Part shown: positions 50,990 to 59,788 of the stretch, one piece after another | Numbering within the stretch: the stretch's first letter is position 1 | Layout: the number at the start of each line of letters is the position of its first letter | Assembly (NCBI GenBank): GCA_947480335.1 | Contig: CANKCB010000003.1 | Coordinates: 124,001 to 188,000 of the forward strand | From: Gammaproteobacteria bacterium | GTDB lineage: Bacteria > Pseudomonadota > Gammaproteobacteria > Eutrophobiales > Eutrophobiaceae | DNA length: 64,000 bases | Direction: 5' to 3' | Notes under the pieces: generated by a model | Databases searched by the model: none | Seen by the model: the letters and a program-made list of their open reading frames with translations, nothing else | What the model was told of the DNA's origin: nothing | Translations under genes and position numbers: made by a program

Positions 50990-51493
50990 TTACAGAGATA
51001 TCCAGCGATCGAAGCTGGCGGCTTGACCACAGTAAATGCCATTTTTGTCAGTCAGGTTCCACACGGTTGCATCACTTATTCGAAATCGGCGTCCATCTCG
51101 GGATACCCGCACACCGGAGTAATTCTCAATAAACCCCTGGCGATTCACTGTCTCCAGTAGTTGCTGACGATGATCCCGTTCCGGCGTTTCCGCCGTGTAA
51201 CGAGAGGGCGTTATCACCACTTGCTCCCAGTTCATGGCAAACAGCTGCATGGCGGTTTGGTTCGCGTAGGTGAGCACAGGGTCCACTTCTGTGTTATGTG
51301 CCAGTACCACGAAGGGAGCATGAAATAGTTGTCTGGCTGTTTCAGCAGGAGAAAGATCCCCGGCTATCAGTTGGCGCCCGGTCAGTTTGAGCAGGCTGTC
51401 CAGTATAATTTTGGCATATGTTGCCAGAAAATCATTATTGACATCAGGATGGGGGGGAGCCTTACTCTCCTCGGGCAAGTTATTTCTTACCAC
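50990..51493 (-). CDS. MEKHLA (PAS-like) domain protein
   Basis: The likely start is a GTG at 51493, which overlaps the monooxygenase gene by 14 nt and gives 167 residues. The frame is open upstream of it, but those codons overlap the monooxygenase gene. The protein shows the MEKHLA domain pattern: HAPFVVLAHNTEVDPVLTYAN, AMQLFAMNWEQV, PSRYTAE near the middle, then NYSGVRVSRDGRRFRISDATVWNLTD toward the C-terminus, which gives a PAS-like fold. The family is often found with signalling or metabolic genes and its ligand is unknown. It lies downstream of the monooxygenase and amidase genes on the same strand and is probably in the same operon. Confidence 0.8.
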   Translation of the reverse strand: MVRNNLPEESKAPPHPDVNNDFLATYAKIILDSLLKLTGRQLIAGDLSPAETARQLFHAPFVVLAHNTEVDPVLTYANQTAMQLFAMNWEQVVITPSRYTAETPERDHRQQLLETVNRQGFIENYSGVRVSRDGRRFRISDATVWNLTDKNGIYCGQAASFDRWISL

Positions 51494-51800
51494 TGTCGAC
51501 CTGTTCCGGCCCATAAATATAATCAAGCACATGGCGTATACGGTTTTCACTGTGCCGCCAGTTTTTAGAGTTTTCCATCCAGGCTTGATAAAAATCATAG
51601 GTACGATGCTTGTGAAAGGCTTCCTCGTCCCGGAATACCTCATATAAACATACGATGTGCGGATCAGTCACGTCATGCATGACTTCATATCGCACACAAC
51701 CTGGCTCGGCACTGGAATTTTTTGCGTGCTGAGTGACTCCGGCCAAAAACTGTTCCAGATTTTCCTGTTTCACTCTGATGATATTAAAAATAACGTACAT
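51480..51800 (-). CDS. Antibiotic biosynthesis monooxygenase (ABM/YgiN-like) domain protein
   Basis: The 106-residue protein has the short ferredoxin-like ABM fold: MYVIFNIIRVKQENLEQFLA, EPGCVRYEVMHDVTDPHIVCLYEVFRDEEAFHKH being the central core, read here as GCVRYEV and YEVFRDEEAFHKH. These are typical of putative quinol monooxygenases such as YgiN, which act on quinones or aromatic substrates without a metal cofactor. It lies 14 nt downstream of the amidase gene and 14 nt overlapped with the MEKHLA gene, so the three are probably co-transcribed. The substrate is not predictable. Confidence 0.85.
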   Translation of the reverse strand: MYVIFNIIRVKQENLEQFLAGVTQHAKNSSAEPGCVRYEVMHDVTDPHIVCLYEVFRDEEAFHKHRTYDFYQAWMENSKNWRHSENRIRHVLDYIYGPEQVDSGKK

Positions 51801-51814
51801 TGCTATGTACTCTA

Positions 51815-53464
51815 TTATTTACGTGATATATCCGGTAATAGCGGTGAAGGCTTACGCATCAGACTCGCCTGCTCATATGCAAAGGCATAACCGAGTAAAG
51901 GACCGTCTGTATAGGGCTTACCAAAAAAGGCGATATCCATCGGCAAACCCTGAGTACCAAATCCCATTGGTACCACGACACAGGGGAACCCGGTCGAATT
52001 ATAGGCCGCCATGGTTGCTGGTGCAGGCACATCGGAAGCCACATAGGTTGGATCATCAAGCTTGTATACCGGGTTTTTAATCACACCAGCAAAGCTGGTG
52101 TCATAGGGAAATACCAGCACATCGACACCGTATTTTTCAAACACAGCGAGTTTGTCAGCGGTCGCTTTCGGCAAAGTTTCACGAACCAGCTGCTGGTATT
52201 CCGGATCGGCAATCGACTTATCCAGCGAAGCTTTTAACAACCGTAACGTACTTTCTGTCGTTGGCAGTGCCGACTTATTTACGACCGTTTCATACAGACG
52301 GATATACTCCGGGACTGTAGCCGGCGTGCCTTTCAGCGTCGCGATATAGTCTTCCCATTCCTTACGAAAACGGTAATCGGCTGTGCGACGGATTTTGTTC
52401 TGACCATCCCCGGTGTAGCGTGACAGAAAATCAGCATCCAGTTTAATATCGACCAGCGTCGCACCAAGATCTTCTATTTTCGCCAGCGCAGCTTTGGCCA
52501 TCTTGTCTATTTCCGGATCGCCACCGAAAAAGTCACGCAACACACCGACCCTTTTCCCTTTCAAAGCAGACTTGTTCAGATAGGCGGCAAAATCGATATG
52601 CCCATTACTGACCGGGTATTTTTTCTCAAACTCGGACCACACCGTCCGGCTCAATGGATCGGCTGTATCTGCCACGGCAATAACACCCAGCATCTGTGCC
52701 ACATCCGTCACTGTTCGCGCCATCGGTCCCGCCGAATCAAATTCCAGATCCTTCGGTGCAATACCGGCACGACTGATCAACCCCGTGGTTGGCCGCAAAC
52801 CAACAATGCCATTAAAGGAAGAAGGCCCCCGCACCGAGGTGCTGGTATCCGTGCCCACAGCAAGCACAGCAAAGTTGGACGCAATTGCAGCAGCCGATCC
52901 ACTGCTGGAGCCGCCGGTATCACGCTTGAAGTTATATGGATTGATCGTTTGTCCGCTGACCGAGTTATAACTGCCCGAGGCAAACTCACCCATTGCCGCC
53001 TTGGCCAGAATAATGGCCCCGGCCTCTCGCAATTGTTGGGTCAGGGTGGCATCGTTCGGTGGAATCACGCCGCGCAGAATCGCAGAACCATTGGTCGTGG
53101 GCAAATCCATTGTATTGATATTATCTTTCAGCACGACAGGAATCCCGTGCAACGGGCCACGCACGCCTTTTTGCAGACGTTCCTGATCCAGTTTCTCTGC
53201 TTCGACCAATGCATTGGGATTCAGTGTGATGATTGAGTTTATCTTTGGCCCTGTCTTGTCATAGGCATGAATTCTGTCCAGATAGGCCTGCACCAGTTGG
53301 ACGGTACTGACCGTGCCGTCAGCATAAGCGGCCTGGATATCGGCGATAGTCGCTTCTAAAAGGTCAAACGGTTTCACGTTTGATTCGCGCTCAGGTTCAG
53401 TCTGGCTGTAACACAAACATGGCAACAACAGGATCAGGCATAACAACTGTCTCTTTATATTCAT
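51815..53464 (-). CDS. Secreted amidase (amidase-signature family)
   Basis: The 549-residue protein begins with a signal peptide (LLCLILLLPCLCYSQ), so it is probably periplasmic. A Cys lies in the hydrophobic core, but no clear lipobox precedes the mature part. The amidase-signature catalytic triad is visible: Lys in GIPVVLKDNIN, the cis-Ser in TGGSSSGSAAAIA, and the nucleophile Ser in VGTDTSTSVRGPSSFNG. The family hydrolyses amides, from fatty-acid amides to aryl amides, and the substrate here is unknown. It heads an apparent operon with the ABM and MEKHLA genes. The unrelated plus-strand reading frames through it are not coding. Confidence 0.9.
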   Translation of the reverse strand: MNIKRQLLCLILLLPCLCYSQTEPERESNVKPFDLLEATIADIQAAYADGTVSTVQLVQAYLDRIHAYDKTGPKINSIITLNPNALVEAEKLDQERLQKGVRGPLHGIPVVLKDNINTMDLPTTNGSAILRGVIPPNDATLTQQLREAGAIILAKAAMGEFASGSYNSVSGQTINPYNFKRDTGGSSSGSAAAIASNFAVLAVGTDTSTSVRGPSSFNGIVGLRPTTGLISRAGIAPKDLEFDSAGPMARTVTDVAQMLGVIAVADTADPLSRTVWSEFEKKYPVSNGHIDFAAYLNKSALKGKRVGVLRDFFGGDPEIDKMAKAALAKIEDLGATLVDIKLDADFLSRYTGDGQNKIRRTADYRFRKEWEDYIATLKGTPATVPEYIRLYETVVNKSALPTTESTLRLLKASLDKSIADPEYQQLVRETLPKATADKLAVFEKYGVDVLVFPYDTSFAGVIKNPVYKLDDPTYVASDVPAPATMAAYNSTGFPCVVVPMGFGTQGLPMDIAFFGKPYTDGPLLGYAFAYEQASLMRKPSPLLPDISRK

Positions 53465-53545
53465 GGCATCCCCCTATGCGTCAAACAGACAATTAACTGT
53501 TACAGGCTTGACATCACACCAGCCGGAACCAAAACACTGACCGGG

Positions 53546-54738
53546 CTAATGTTTGTCCAGCAGCAGATTACGGATAAACAAGGCGATATATTTTTTATCC
53601 ATATCGTCCAGCCCGTCAAAATTCAGACCATACTCTGTCTGTCCTGCACCTGGGCGGACATCCTTCCACATTACTATAGCCTGAACCGACATGGTTACAT
53701 CAGTATTATTTTCCGGCATATCAAATTGCATCTGTAACAACAAACCATTAGACAACGCCTCTGTTGCCAAAATGCAGGCACCATTGACCGACAGATTCAC
53801 CAGCTGCACAGAGTGCCATTGTTCATGGTCATGAATCCGGATACGTGCATTCAGATTGGTCAAAACACGGGGATCCCAGCGCTGCTTTTTCGAGGCCGGA
53901 GTATTGGTTATCGTTGTGCCAACAGTAATATTTTCCAGATCAGCAATAAACTCCCGGCACGTGTAATAACGATGACGTGGGTCCTTTTCCAGCGCTTTCA
54001 TTATACAGTTGGCTAGCCGCGGCGGAATTTCGGGATTAAAGTGCTCCGGGCGTTCCGGTACACGTTCTACCTGATGCTCCATCAGTTGCTGCAGGGAGCT
54101 GACATTTTCAAAAGGATGGTGGCCGGTCATCATGCGATACAGGATCATCCCTGTGGCATAGATATCGGAACGCGCATCCAGATAGCGGCCACGTATCTGT
54201 TCAGGGGACATATAATTCGGCGTACCGTACTACTTGCCCTTTTCCGGTTTCTGGACTTCCAGTAATGCCGCCAGACTGAAGTCAGTTACGATCACCTCAT
54301 CCCTGTCCGCCAGCAGGATATTTCCGGCTTCAGATCATAATGGACTATCCCCTTGCCATGCGCATAATCCATTCCCCACAACACTTTGCGGATTATCCGC
54401 AAAGACTCATTTACGCCAAAGGCCACATTGCGACGGCGCAGCATCTGTGACAAATCTTCGCCTTCTACCAGACGCATGACGATCAACACCTGCCCTGCTT
54501 GCTCAATGACATCATAAACAGGAATGATGTTCGCATGTTCAACGCGCGCAATAATCTGCGCTTCACGCATTATCCTGTCTGTGTCGTGATGGTGCTCTGT
54601 ATTTTTAGGGAATGAAACCTTGATGGCCACATGACGCAGCAATCTGAGATCAAAAGCCTTGTACACTTCTCCGGTACTGCCTTTACCCAGCAGTGCGCGA
54701 AATTCATATCTGTCGATCGTTTTGCCGAGATAGGACAT
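53546..54738 (-). pseudogene. Ser/Thr protein kinase-PilZ fusion, broken by frameshift and stop
   Basis: The N-terminal part (ATG at 54738) encodes a eukaryotic-type kinase domain with LLGKGSTGEVYKAFD, Lys40 in VAIKV, and the catalytic loop IVHYDLKPE. Here the usual Arg of HRD is Tyr and one A is missing at about 54320: the frame needs GAAAATATC but reads GAAATATC. In the corrected frame translation continues as ILLADRDEVIVTDFSLAALL (DFS in place of DFG) and meets a TAG at 54230-54232 just before YGTPNYMSPEQIRG. The C-terminal kinase lobe and a PilZ domain (ARIRIHD, LVNLSVNGACIL, GLNFDGLDDMDKKYI) then run to the stop at 53546. Two independent lesions suggest a pseudogene, although sequencing error cannot be excluded for the homopolymer. 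Confidence 0.8.
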
Positions 54739-54828
54739 GGTCAATTCTGTGGACGAGAGTCCGCGATTTACCGGGTGAGCTACGTCGACTACAGCAGTGT
54801 CTGGGGCAGTTGCTTACGGATCCGTGTG

Positions 54829-55281
54829 CTACTGGTCCACCGCAATTTTAATGACGCATTTACGCAGATGCCCGTCCGAGATCATCGGCATATGCGCATC
54901 TTCCGGAAAGAATATCGCAAACATACCGGCACTGACTGGCAACCATAAATCAGGCGCATCCTTGTAAAACTCGATGTCCTTGCCGGGATGATAGGCTTTG
55001 GAGATTTGCGTGCAGGTCTGCTTGCGCTTCCAACCCATCGTGTCCAGACCGGAGACTACCAGCTGTATATCGATATACTTTTCATGTGCTTCCAGTTCGG
55101 CATCCTGCTTCTTACGACCGGGTGCATCTTCAACCAGTGCATAGACACGGTCCGTTGAAATCTCATGACGGCCCGGTGCCAGTGTGTGCAGATCGGATCG
55201 CATCAGAAAGGCAAAGCCATTCCGGAATCCCTTGTTTAAGGTCAAATAGCGATCCGCGTTGTCCAGCACGTCCAGTATCAT
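54829..55281 (-). CDS. YhcH/YjgK/YiaL family protein
   Basis: The 150-residue protein has the beta-sandwich family signature: LEAHEKYIDIQLVVSGLDTMGW with its metal-binding His and Glu, DIEFYKDAPDLWLPVSAGMFAIFFPEDAHMP (seen as MFAIFFPEDAHMP) and a closing VIKIAVD. The family (EbgC/YhcH/YiaL) is linked to sugar and sialic-acid metabolism in enterobacteria, although its enzymatic activity is not well established. The gene stands alone between the kinase remnant and the TonB-dependent receptor gene, with no obvious catabolic partner here. Confidence 0.88.
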   Translation of the reverse strand: MILDVLDNADRYLTLNKGFRNGFAFLMRSDLHTLAPGRHEISTDRVYALVEDAPGRKKQDAELEAHEKYIDIQLVVSGLDTMGWKRKQTCTQISKAYHPGKDIEFYKDAPDLWLPVSAGMFAIFFPEDAHMPMISDGHLRKCVIKIAVDQ

Positions 55282-55423
55282 GTCGAAAGCTCCACAGCAG
55301 GTTGAATGATGAGGCTTTTAGTATTCAGTAATGTTTGAAAGCCTGTAGTCAGTACAAGTATATCGGCAACTTACCCCTGATTCATTAGAAGATTAGCCGG
55401 ATTAACGATTTCTCCAGTCTGTG

Positions 55424-57550
55424 CTAGAACGCGCCGCTCAAGGTCAAAAACATTCGAAACCCCTTGTCACGGCTACGTAACTCATGACGCAATATATTGG
55501 TCATTGCGGTATTACGCGAACCGGCAAAAACGGTACGATCCCGCTCTTCGGCGAGGCTGAGTATATTTTGTCCCTCTACACGTATCTTGATACCCCAAAA
55601 ACGCGTGGTTTCAGCAAACGCATTAAACTCCAGTTCGCTTTCGTCGACCTTGTCCAGTTCATTTACCCTGAACAGGATACGTTCGGCACGTTCTGCAATA
55701 TCCCAGCCCCAGGCAACACGGGCTCGCTTGAAATCCTGGCGATAGGCAACATCGTAAACATATTCATATTCATCCGACTCATCACGAAATGGAATGATGG
55801 TGGGCCCACCAAATCCTGTCTTGCCCGACAACACCCTTTTTTCACCGGTCACTGGATCGGTCACAGACGAATGCTGCTTGCGAGCTTTCAGGTCAAGCCG
55901 TGCAGAGGCCAGCTTTAACCAGTCCAGTGGCAACGTCGCTTCCATCTCCACGCCGAGCCTGCTGCCATTACCGATATTTCCCGGCACTTCCAGCTCAGCC
56001 GTCACAGGTAACAAATCCTGCACATCGGTAATGTGATGATAAAACCCGGTCAGGCTAAGCACGCCGATATCACCGAAACGTGATTCCAGTGCCAGTTCAC
56101 TCACCCAGGTGCGTTCCGGCACCAGACTGGTATTGCCCAGCGCCAGATCATCGTCTTCAAAAACCGAGGTACTGATAAATTCATTGAAATCGAGTTGTGC
56201 CACCTGTCGTAACACACTTATTCGGATCTGTTGCCGGGGTGTAAGCGGCCAGCTCAGCTGCGCTTGCGGTTTTAAATAGGTGAAACTGCGCTCGCGACGG
56301 GTATCGCCTGAGGACGTAATCGTGGAGCGCTCCAGTCCCAGACCATAATTCACCACCAGCTGCCCGGCATTCCAGGTATCCAGCAATTTAAGGTCCCAGC
56401 GCAATTCCTCCACACGCGTATTTGCACCCGGCACTACAACCGGCACGGCTCCTTTGCCGCGATCTTCCGTTTGCACCTGGGTGCCATCCACCGAATTGAA
56501 CGCCAGCTCTATATTGCCTTGCAACGCATGGTTGTCGATTCCGGTCCAGTCAAATTCCAGTCTGCCGATGTTTTCACGGGTATGTGTTTCAGTATTGGCC
56601 TGCCGGTAAAACGTGGTCTGGTTCGTGGCGAGATTGACGGTACGTTGATCGGTATCCCGTTCATTGTTCTTGCCATAGAACAGATAGATGGCCTTGCCGG
56701 TGAAGTCTGTTGAAAGTGCGTGTTCCGCATCCACACCCAGTTCGAACTCACGGGTAGACTGGTCATCTCCAAACAGTTCGTTGCGCGTGATGGCGGTGGA
56801 GAGTACAGGCACACGATAGGATGTTGTCAATCCATCCTGTTCGGCATAAGCCAGTTTGGTATTCAGCCTGACCAGCGTCATGCCAATATTTTTGGCCGCG
56901 TTCAGATTGGCCTCACCGGAACTGCTGTCCCTGAAATTATCGTCCGACCGCTGCTCGGATAATCTGCCAGAACCGTCATAAACAGTTTCCGGCCCTTCAT
57001 AACTGCGCGGATTGGCCGCCACCGAGATACCAGCATTGTAGTCAATCTCTTTCCAGCGATCTGACAATGAGATACCCACATCCGGTCCAATCTGCGGATT
57101 ATTAAAATTATGTTTTAACGCGGCTTTCCATCGCACTGCGGCAGGCGCATCTTCGAGTAACAGAATATTTGCAATCACGGCCTGCCCTTGTAAATCGACT
57201 CCTTGCGCCTGCCCATGTATCAATTCGATACTGGCGACATAGCTGGCCGGAATACGGGTGAGGATGGCAGACAAGGCATCCTGCTTGGTGCTGGGACGAC
57301 GACCATTGATTAATACATTACCGGCACTGCTGCCAAATCCGCGCGCATTGCTACCGTCATCCAGTTGAAACCCGGGAACCTGCTGCACCATTTCCAGCGC
57401 TGTGTTGGGGCGATACTGCTCAAAAAATCCAGCCGGATAAGACACCCGGTCTGTGGCTGAACCGGTATCCGGCGTGTTGTTAACCGTTTGTGCTGATATG
57501 GACAGGTTCACGACCAGCCCAAGCAGACAAACATATAGAATTCTGATCAT
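55424..57550 (-). CDS. TonB-dependent outer-membrane receptor
   Basis: The 708-residue protein starts at the ATG at 57550 (a TTG seven codons upstream is less likely). The signal peptide (MIRILYVCLLGLVVNLSISA) is followed by a plug domain with PNTALEMVQQVPGFQLDDG, NVLINGRRPSTKQDALSAIL, RIPASYVASIELIHG and QAVIANILL. The rest is a 22-strand-type beta-barrel pattern ending in a C-terminal Phe (LTLSGAF), as required for assembly. The plug sequence belongs to the group common in oligotrophic bacteria and has no carboxypeptidase-like extension. The ligand is not predictable from the sequence, and no energy-transducing or substrate-binding partner is adjacent. Confidence 0.9.
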   Translation of the reverse strand: MIRILYVCLLGLVVNLSISAQTVNNTPDTGSATDRVSYPAGFFEQYRPNTALEMVQQVPGFQLDDGSNARGFGSSAGNVLINGRRPSTKQDALSAILTRIPASYVASIELIHGQAQGVDLQGQAVIANILLLEDAPAAVRWKAALKHNFNNPQIGPDVGISLSDRWKEIDYNAGISVAANPRSYEGPETVYDGSGRLSEQRSDDNFRDSSSGEANLNAAKNIGMTLVRLNTKLAYAEQDGLTTSYRVPVLSTAITRNELFGDDQSTREFELGVDAEHALSTDFTGKAIYLFYGKNNERDTDQRTVNLATNQTTFYRQANTETHTRENIGRLEFDWTGIDNHALQGNIELAFNSVDGTQVQTEDRGKGAVPVVVPGANTRVEELRWDLKLLDTWNAGQLVVNYGLGLERSTITSSGDTRRERSFTYLKPQAQLSWPLTPRQQIRISVLRQVAQLDFNEFISTSVFEDDDLALGNTSLVPERTWVSELALESRFGDIGVLSLTGFYHHITDVQDLLPVTAELEVPGNIGNGSRLGVEMEATLPLDWLKLASARLDLKARKQHSSVTDPVTGEKRVLSGKTGFGGPTIIPFRDESDEYEYVYDVAYRQDFKRARVAWGWDIAERAERILFRVNELDKVDESELEFNAFAETTRFWGIKIRVEGQNILSLAEERDRTVFAGSRNTAMTNILRHELRSRDKGFRMFLTLSGAF

Positions 57551-57664
57551 AAGGACGGTAGATACCGGCAAGCTGATTCTGTTTGTAACTGAAAGACAGG
57601 CATAAACCCTCCCTGGTTGTGGAGTCGCAATTGTAACTGTGACGACGGGGCCTTGTCTCTACCA

Positions 57665-57710
57665 GGGAACAGTTAACTTAATTTAGATTGCATTTTTGGC
57701 AGATAAGTAA
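57665..57710. repeat. Copy of CAGTTAACT-containing intergenic repeat (degenerate)
   Basis: GGGAACAGTTAACTTAATTT, then TTTTGGCAGATAAGT, matches the repeat at 59729-59782 (GGGGACAGTTAACTAAATTC, CTGGCAATTAAGT). The right arm is degraded here (AAATGTTC in place of TAACTGTCC). It looks like a remnant of a small mobile or REP-type element. Confidence 0.5.
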
Positions 57711-57735
57711 ATGTTCGTTCAATCCCGTTACGTCG

Positions 57736-57815
57736 TTCCGGGACTGCGTTAGCAGAGCGACCCACAGGAGGTGGGAAATGTCGCGTGAGGACAGGGCGTC
57801 CGAAGCGACCCGGAA
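57736..57815. repeat. Branched hairpin cluster (structured RNA-like or REP element)
   Basis: An outer stem TTCCGGG (57736-57742) with CCCGGAA (57809-57815) encloses three hairpins: CTGC-GTTA-GCAG (57744-57755), CCCAC-AGGAG-GTGGG (57761-57775), and GGAC-AGGGC-GTCC (57789-57801). An alternative GCGA/TCGC pair also exists. The whole is 80 nt with a multibranch layout. It may be an intergenic REP-type repeat or a structured RNA. Confidence 0.5.
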
Positions 57816-58419
57816 TCCAGATCGAACAAGCGTCTGTAAAGAGGTGAATAATTTTCACAGGATCAATACTTGCTGGTTTATATATCGCCGCACTCCATCA
57901 CTTTCTTAAAGTGCTTTTTTTACCATTCAAAACCACGCTCTAAACTTTAAAACCAACTATTTTTAGAACGGTTCTCCCATTCATTCAACTGCTTGCGAAG
58001 GTCCGACCCCGACTCTCGGTTATATCGTGTACATGGCGCCCCCGGGCTGCTGTTCAGGAATGAATACACAAGATAGTCGCAGTCATTGGCAGGGCCAGGA
58101 TTTCAGCTAAACAGTGGTATTCCCCTGTTAATGTGTTAGGATGCGCGCATCTGGAGTGCTCAAATGAGCACCCGGAGCGTCTTGTTTAGTTGTTAGTTCG
58201 CCTCATTATCGTTTTTCGAGTCCAACTGTCCCTCCCTGTTGAGAGCCAATTATTGCATGCCGCACTTACCGGCGAAGCTGTAACCCGCTTCCGACTGAAT
58301 GTCTGATACATCTTACGCATTCAGCGGTTGCCCGATCCACTTGGCCTTACATACTGCCCACACTGGCACTACCCGAAAGGGAAAATTGTCATGGGCAAAA
58401 TTTAAATCAGGAATATAAA

Positions 58420-59712
58420 ATGACTTTTGACACACTTGGACTCTCCGAACCAGTGTTGCGTGCTGTGCATGCAACCGGCTACACCATCCCGACACCGATT
58501 CAGGCGCAGGCCATCCCTGCCATATTAGAGGGCAAGGACATCATGGCTGCTGCACAAACCGGCACAGGTAAAACCGCCGGTTTCACGCTGCCCATGTTAC
58601 AGAGGCTCTGTAACAAACCGCCTATTAACGCCAACCGGATACGGGCGCTGGTGCTGACACCAACGCGTGAACTTGCAGCGCAAATACAGGACAGCGTAAA
58701 AACCTACGGTAAATTCCTGCAACTGCGTTCGGCCGTTGTTTTCGGCGGTGTAAAAATCAATCCGCAAATGATGCAGCTACGCCGTGGTGTTGACATACTG
58801 GTGGCAACCCCCGGACGTCTGCTCGACCTTCATCAACAAAATGCTGTCCGCTTCAATGACGTCGAGATACTGGTACTGGATGAAGCCGACCGCATGCTGG
58901 ACATGGGATTCATCAATGACATTAAAAAGATTATGGCCTTGCTGCCGAGACAGCGTCAGAACCTGTTGTTCTCCGCGACCTTCTCCAGTGAGATACGCCA
59001 ACTCGCCAAAAGTGTTACGAACAACCCGATTGAAATCGACATTTCCCCGCGCAACTCCACGGTCGAGCTGATTGCACAAAAGGTTCACACCGTAGACAAG
59101 GCACGCAAGGCAGAACTGCTGAGCCACATGATACGCACGGAAAACTGGTACCAGGTGCTGGTCTTCTGTCGGACCAAACACGGTGCAGATAAACTCGTGA
59201 AGCAACTACTCCGCGATAAGATTTATGCAGCTGCGATACATGGCAACAAAAGCCAGTCCAATCGCACCAAAGCACTGGCTGATTTTAAACAAGACAAAAT
59301 CCAGGTGCTGGTCGCGACCGATATTGCCTCCAGGGGTATAGACATCGATCAACTCTCACACGTCGTCAATTTTGACTTGCCGCATGTGCCAGAAGACTAC
59401 GTACATCGCATTGGCCGTACCGGTCGTGCTGGCGCCAGCGGCACCGCTATTTCCCTGGTCAGTGCTGATGAATTCAAACAATTGCAAGACATTGAGCGGC
59501 TAATCAAACGCAAGGTTGAACGCGAGGAAATCGCCGGTTTTAAACCAACTCAAAACGTGCCGGAATTCGGATCGTCACAACCGGGTAACAACAAACCACG
59601 TCACAGATCCGGTGGTAATAAACCGACTCCGAGGAACGACACACGCCATGTTTCCAGCAAACAAGGCCCACGCGGCAATAATAATTATGTGAGAACGCAA
59701 AGTTCTGTTTAA
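58420..59712 (+). CDS. rhlE: DEAD-box ATP-dependent RNA helicase, RhlE type
   Basis: This 430-residue helicase has the full motif set: Q-motif and [14 protein letters not shown] start, motif [12 protein letters not shown], Ia PTRELAAQI, Ib TPGRLLD, motif [14 protein letters not shown] (DEAD), motif III SATFS, then the RecA2 domain with [12 protein letters not shown] and [10 protein letters not shown] (motif VI). The C-terminal tail is basic and low-complexity ([15 protein letters not shown]), as in RhlE. It remodels structured RNA in ribosome assembly and RNA decay. It follows a long leader (over 250 nt), which may mean post-transcriptional or cold-dependent regulation, as is known for several helicase and cold-shock mRNAs. 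Confidence 0.93.
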   Translation: MTFDTLGLSEPVLRAVHATGYTIPTPIQAQAIPAILEGKDIMAAAQTGTGKTAGFTLPMLQRLCNKPPINANRIRALVLTPTRELAAQIQDSVKTYGKFLQLRSAVVFGGVKINPQMMQLRRGVDILVATPGRLLDLHQQNAVRFNDVEILVLDEADRMLDMGFINDIKKIMALLPRQRQNLLFSATFSSEIRQLAKSVTNNPIEIDISPRNSTVELIAQKVHTVDKARKAELLSHMIRTENWYQVLVFCRTKHGADKLVKQLLRDKIYAAAIHGNKSQSNRTKALADFKQDKIQVLVATDIASRGIDIDQLSHVVNFDLPHVPEDYVHRIGRTGRAGASGTAISLVSADEFKQLQDIERLIKRKVEREEIAGFKPTQNVPEFGSSQPGNNKPRHRSGGNKPTPRNDTRHVSSKQGPRGNNNYVRTQSSV

Positions 59713-59728
59713 AGACAGTTTGAATTAC

Positions 59729-59782
59729 GGGGACAGTTAACTAAATTCTGATGGCTATTCTGGCAATTAAGTTAACTGTCCC
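59729..59782. repeat. Inverted repeat GGGACAGTTAACT / AGTTAACTGTCCC between convergent genes
   Basis: A 13-bp perfect inverted repeat (59730-59742 and 59770-59782) flanks 27 nt between the rhlE stop and the FAD hydroxylase stop. It can act as a bidirectional terminator. A related but degenerate copy lies at 57665-57710, so it also looks like a short dispersed repeat. Confidence 0.6.
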
Positions 59783-59788
59783 AAAAAT

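Larger units (their letters stand above)
57551..58419. other. Intergenic region, 869 bp
   Basis: No gene is convincingly encoded. The left half holds a PUR-type repeat fragment with CAGTTAACTTAA (57665-57710, related to 59729-59782) and a branched hairpin cluster (57736-57815). The right half is the long upstream region of the RhlE-type helicase gene, with a perfect palindrome ATGCGCGCAT (58141-58150) and a hairpin GTGCTC-AAAT-GAGCAC (58156-58171). No tRNA, transposase or attachment site is seen. Confidence 0.6.

Noticed and set aside
52598-53236. 212-codon plus-strand frame inside the amidase gene
   Set aside because: It is antisense to a clearly recognisable amidase-signature protein and is rich in His/Arg as expected from a shadow frame.
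57688-57909. 73-codon plus-strand frame upstream of rhlE
   Set aside because: It runs through the hairpin repeat, has no ribosome-binding site and no recognisable composition.
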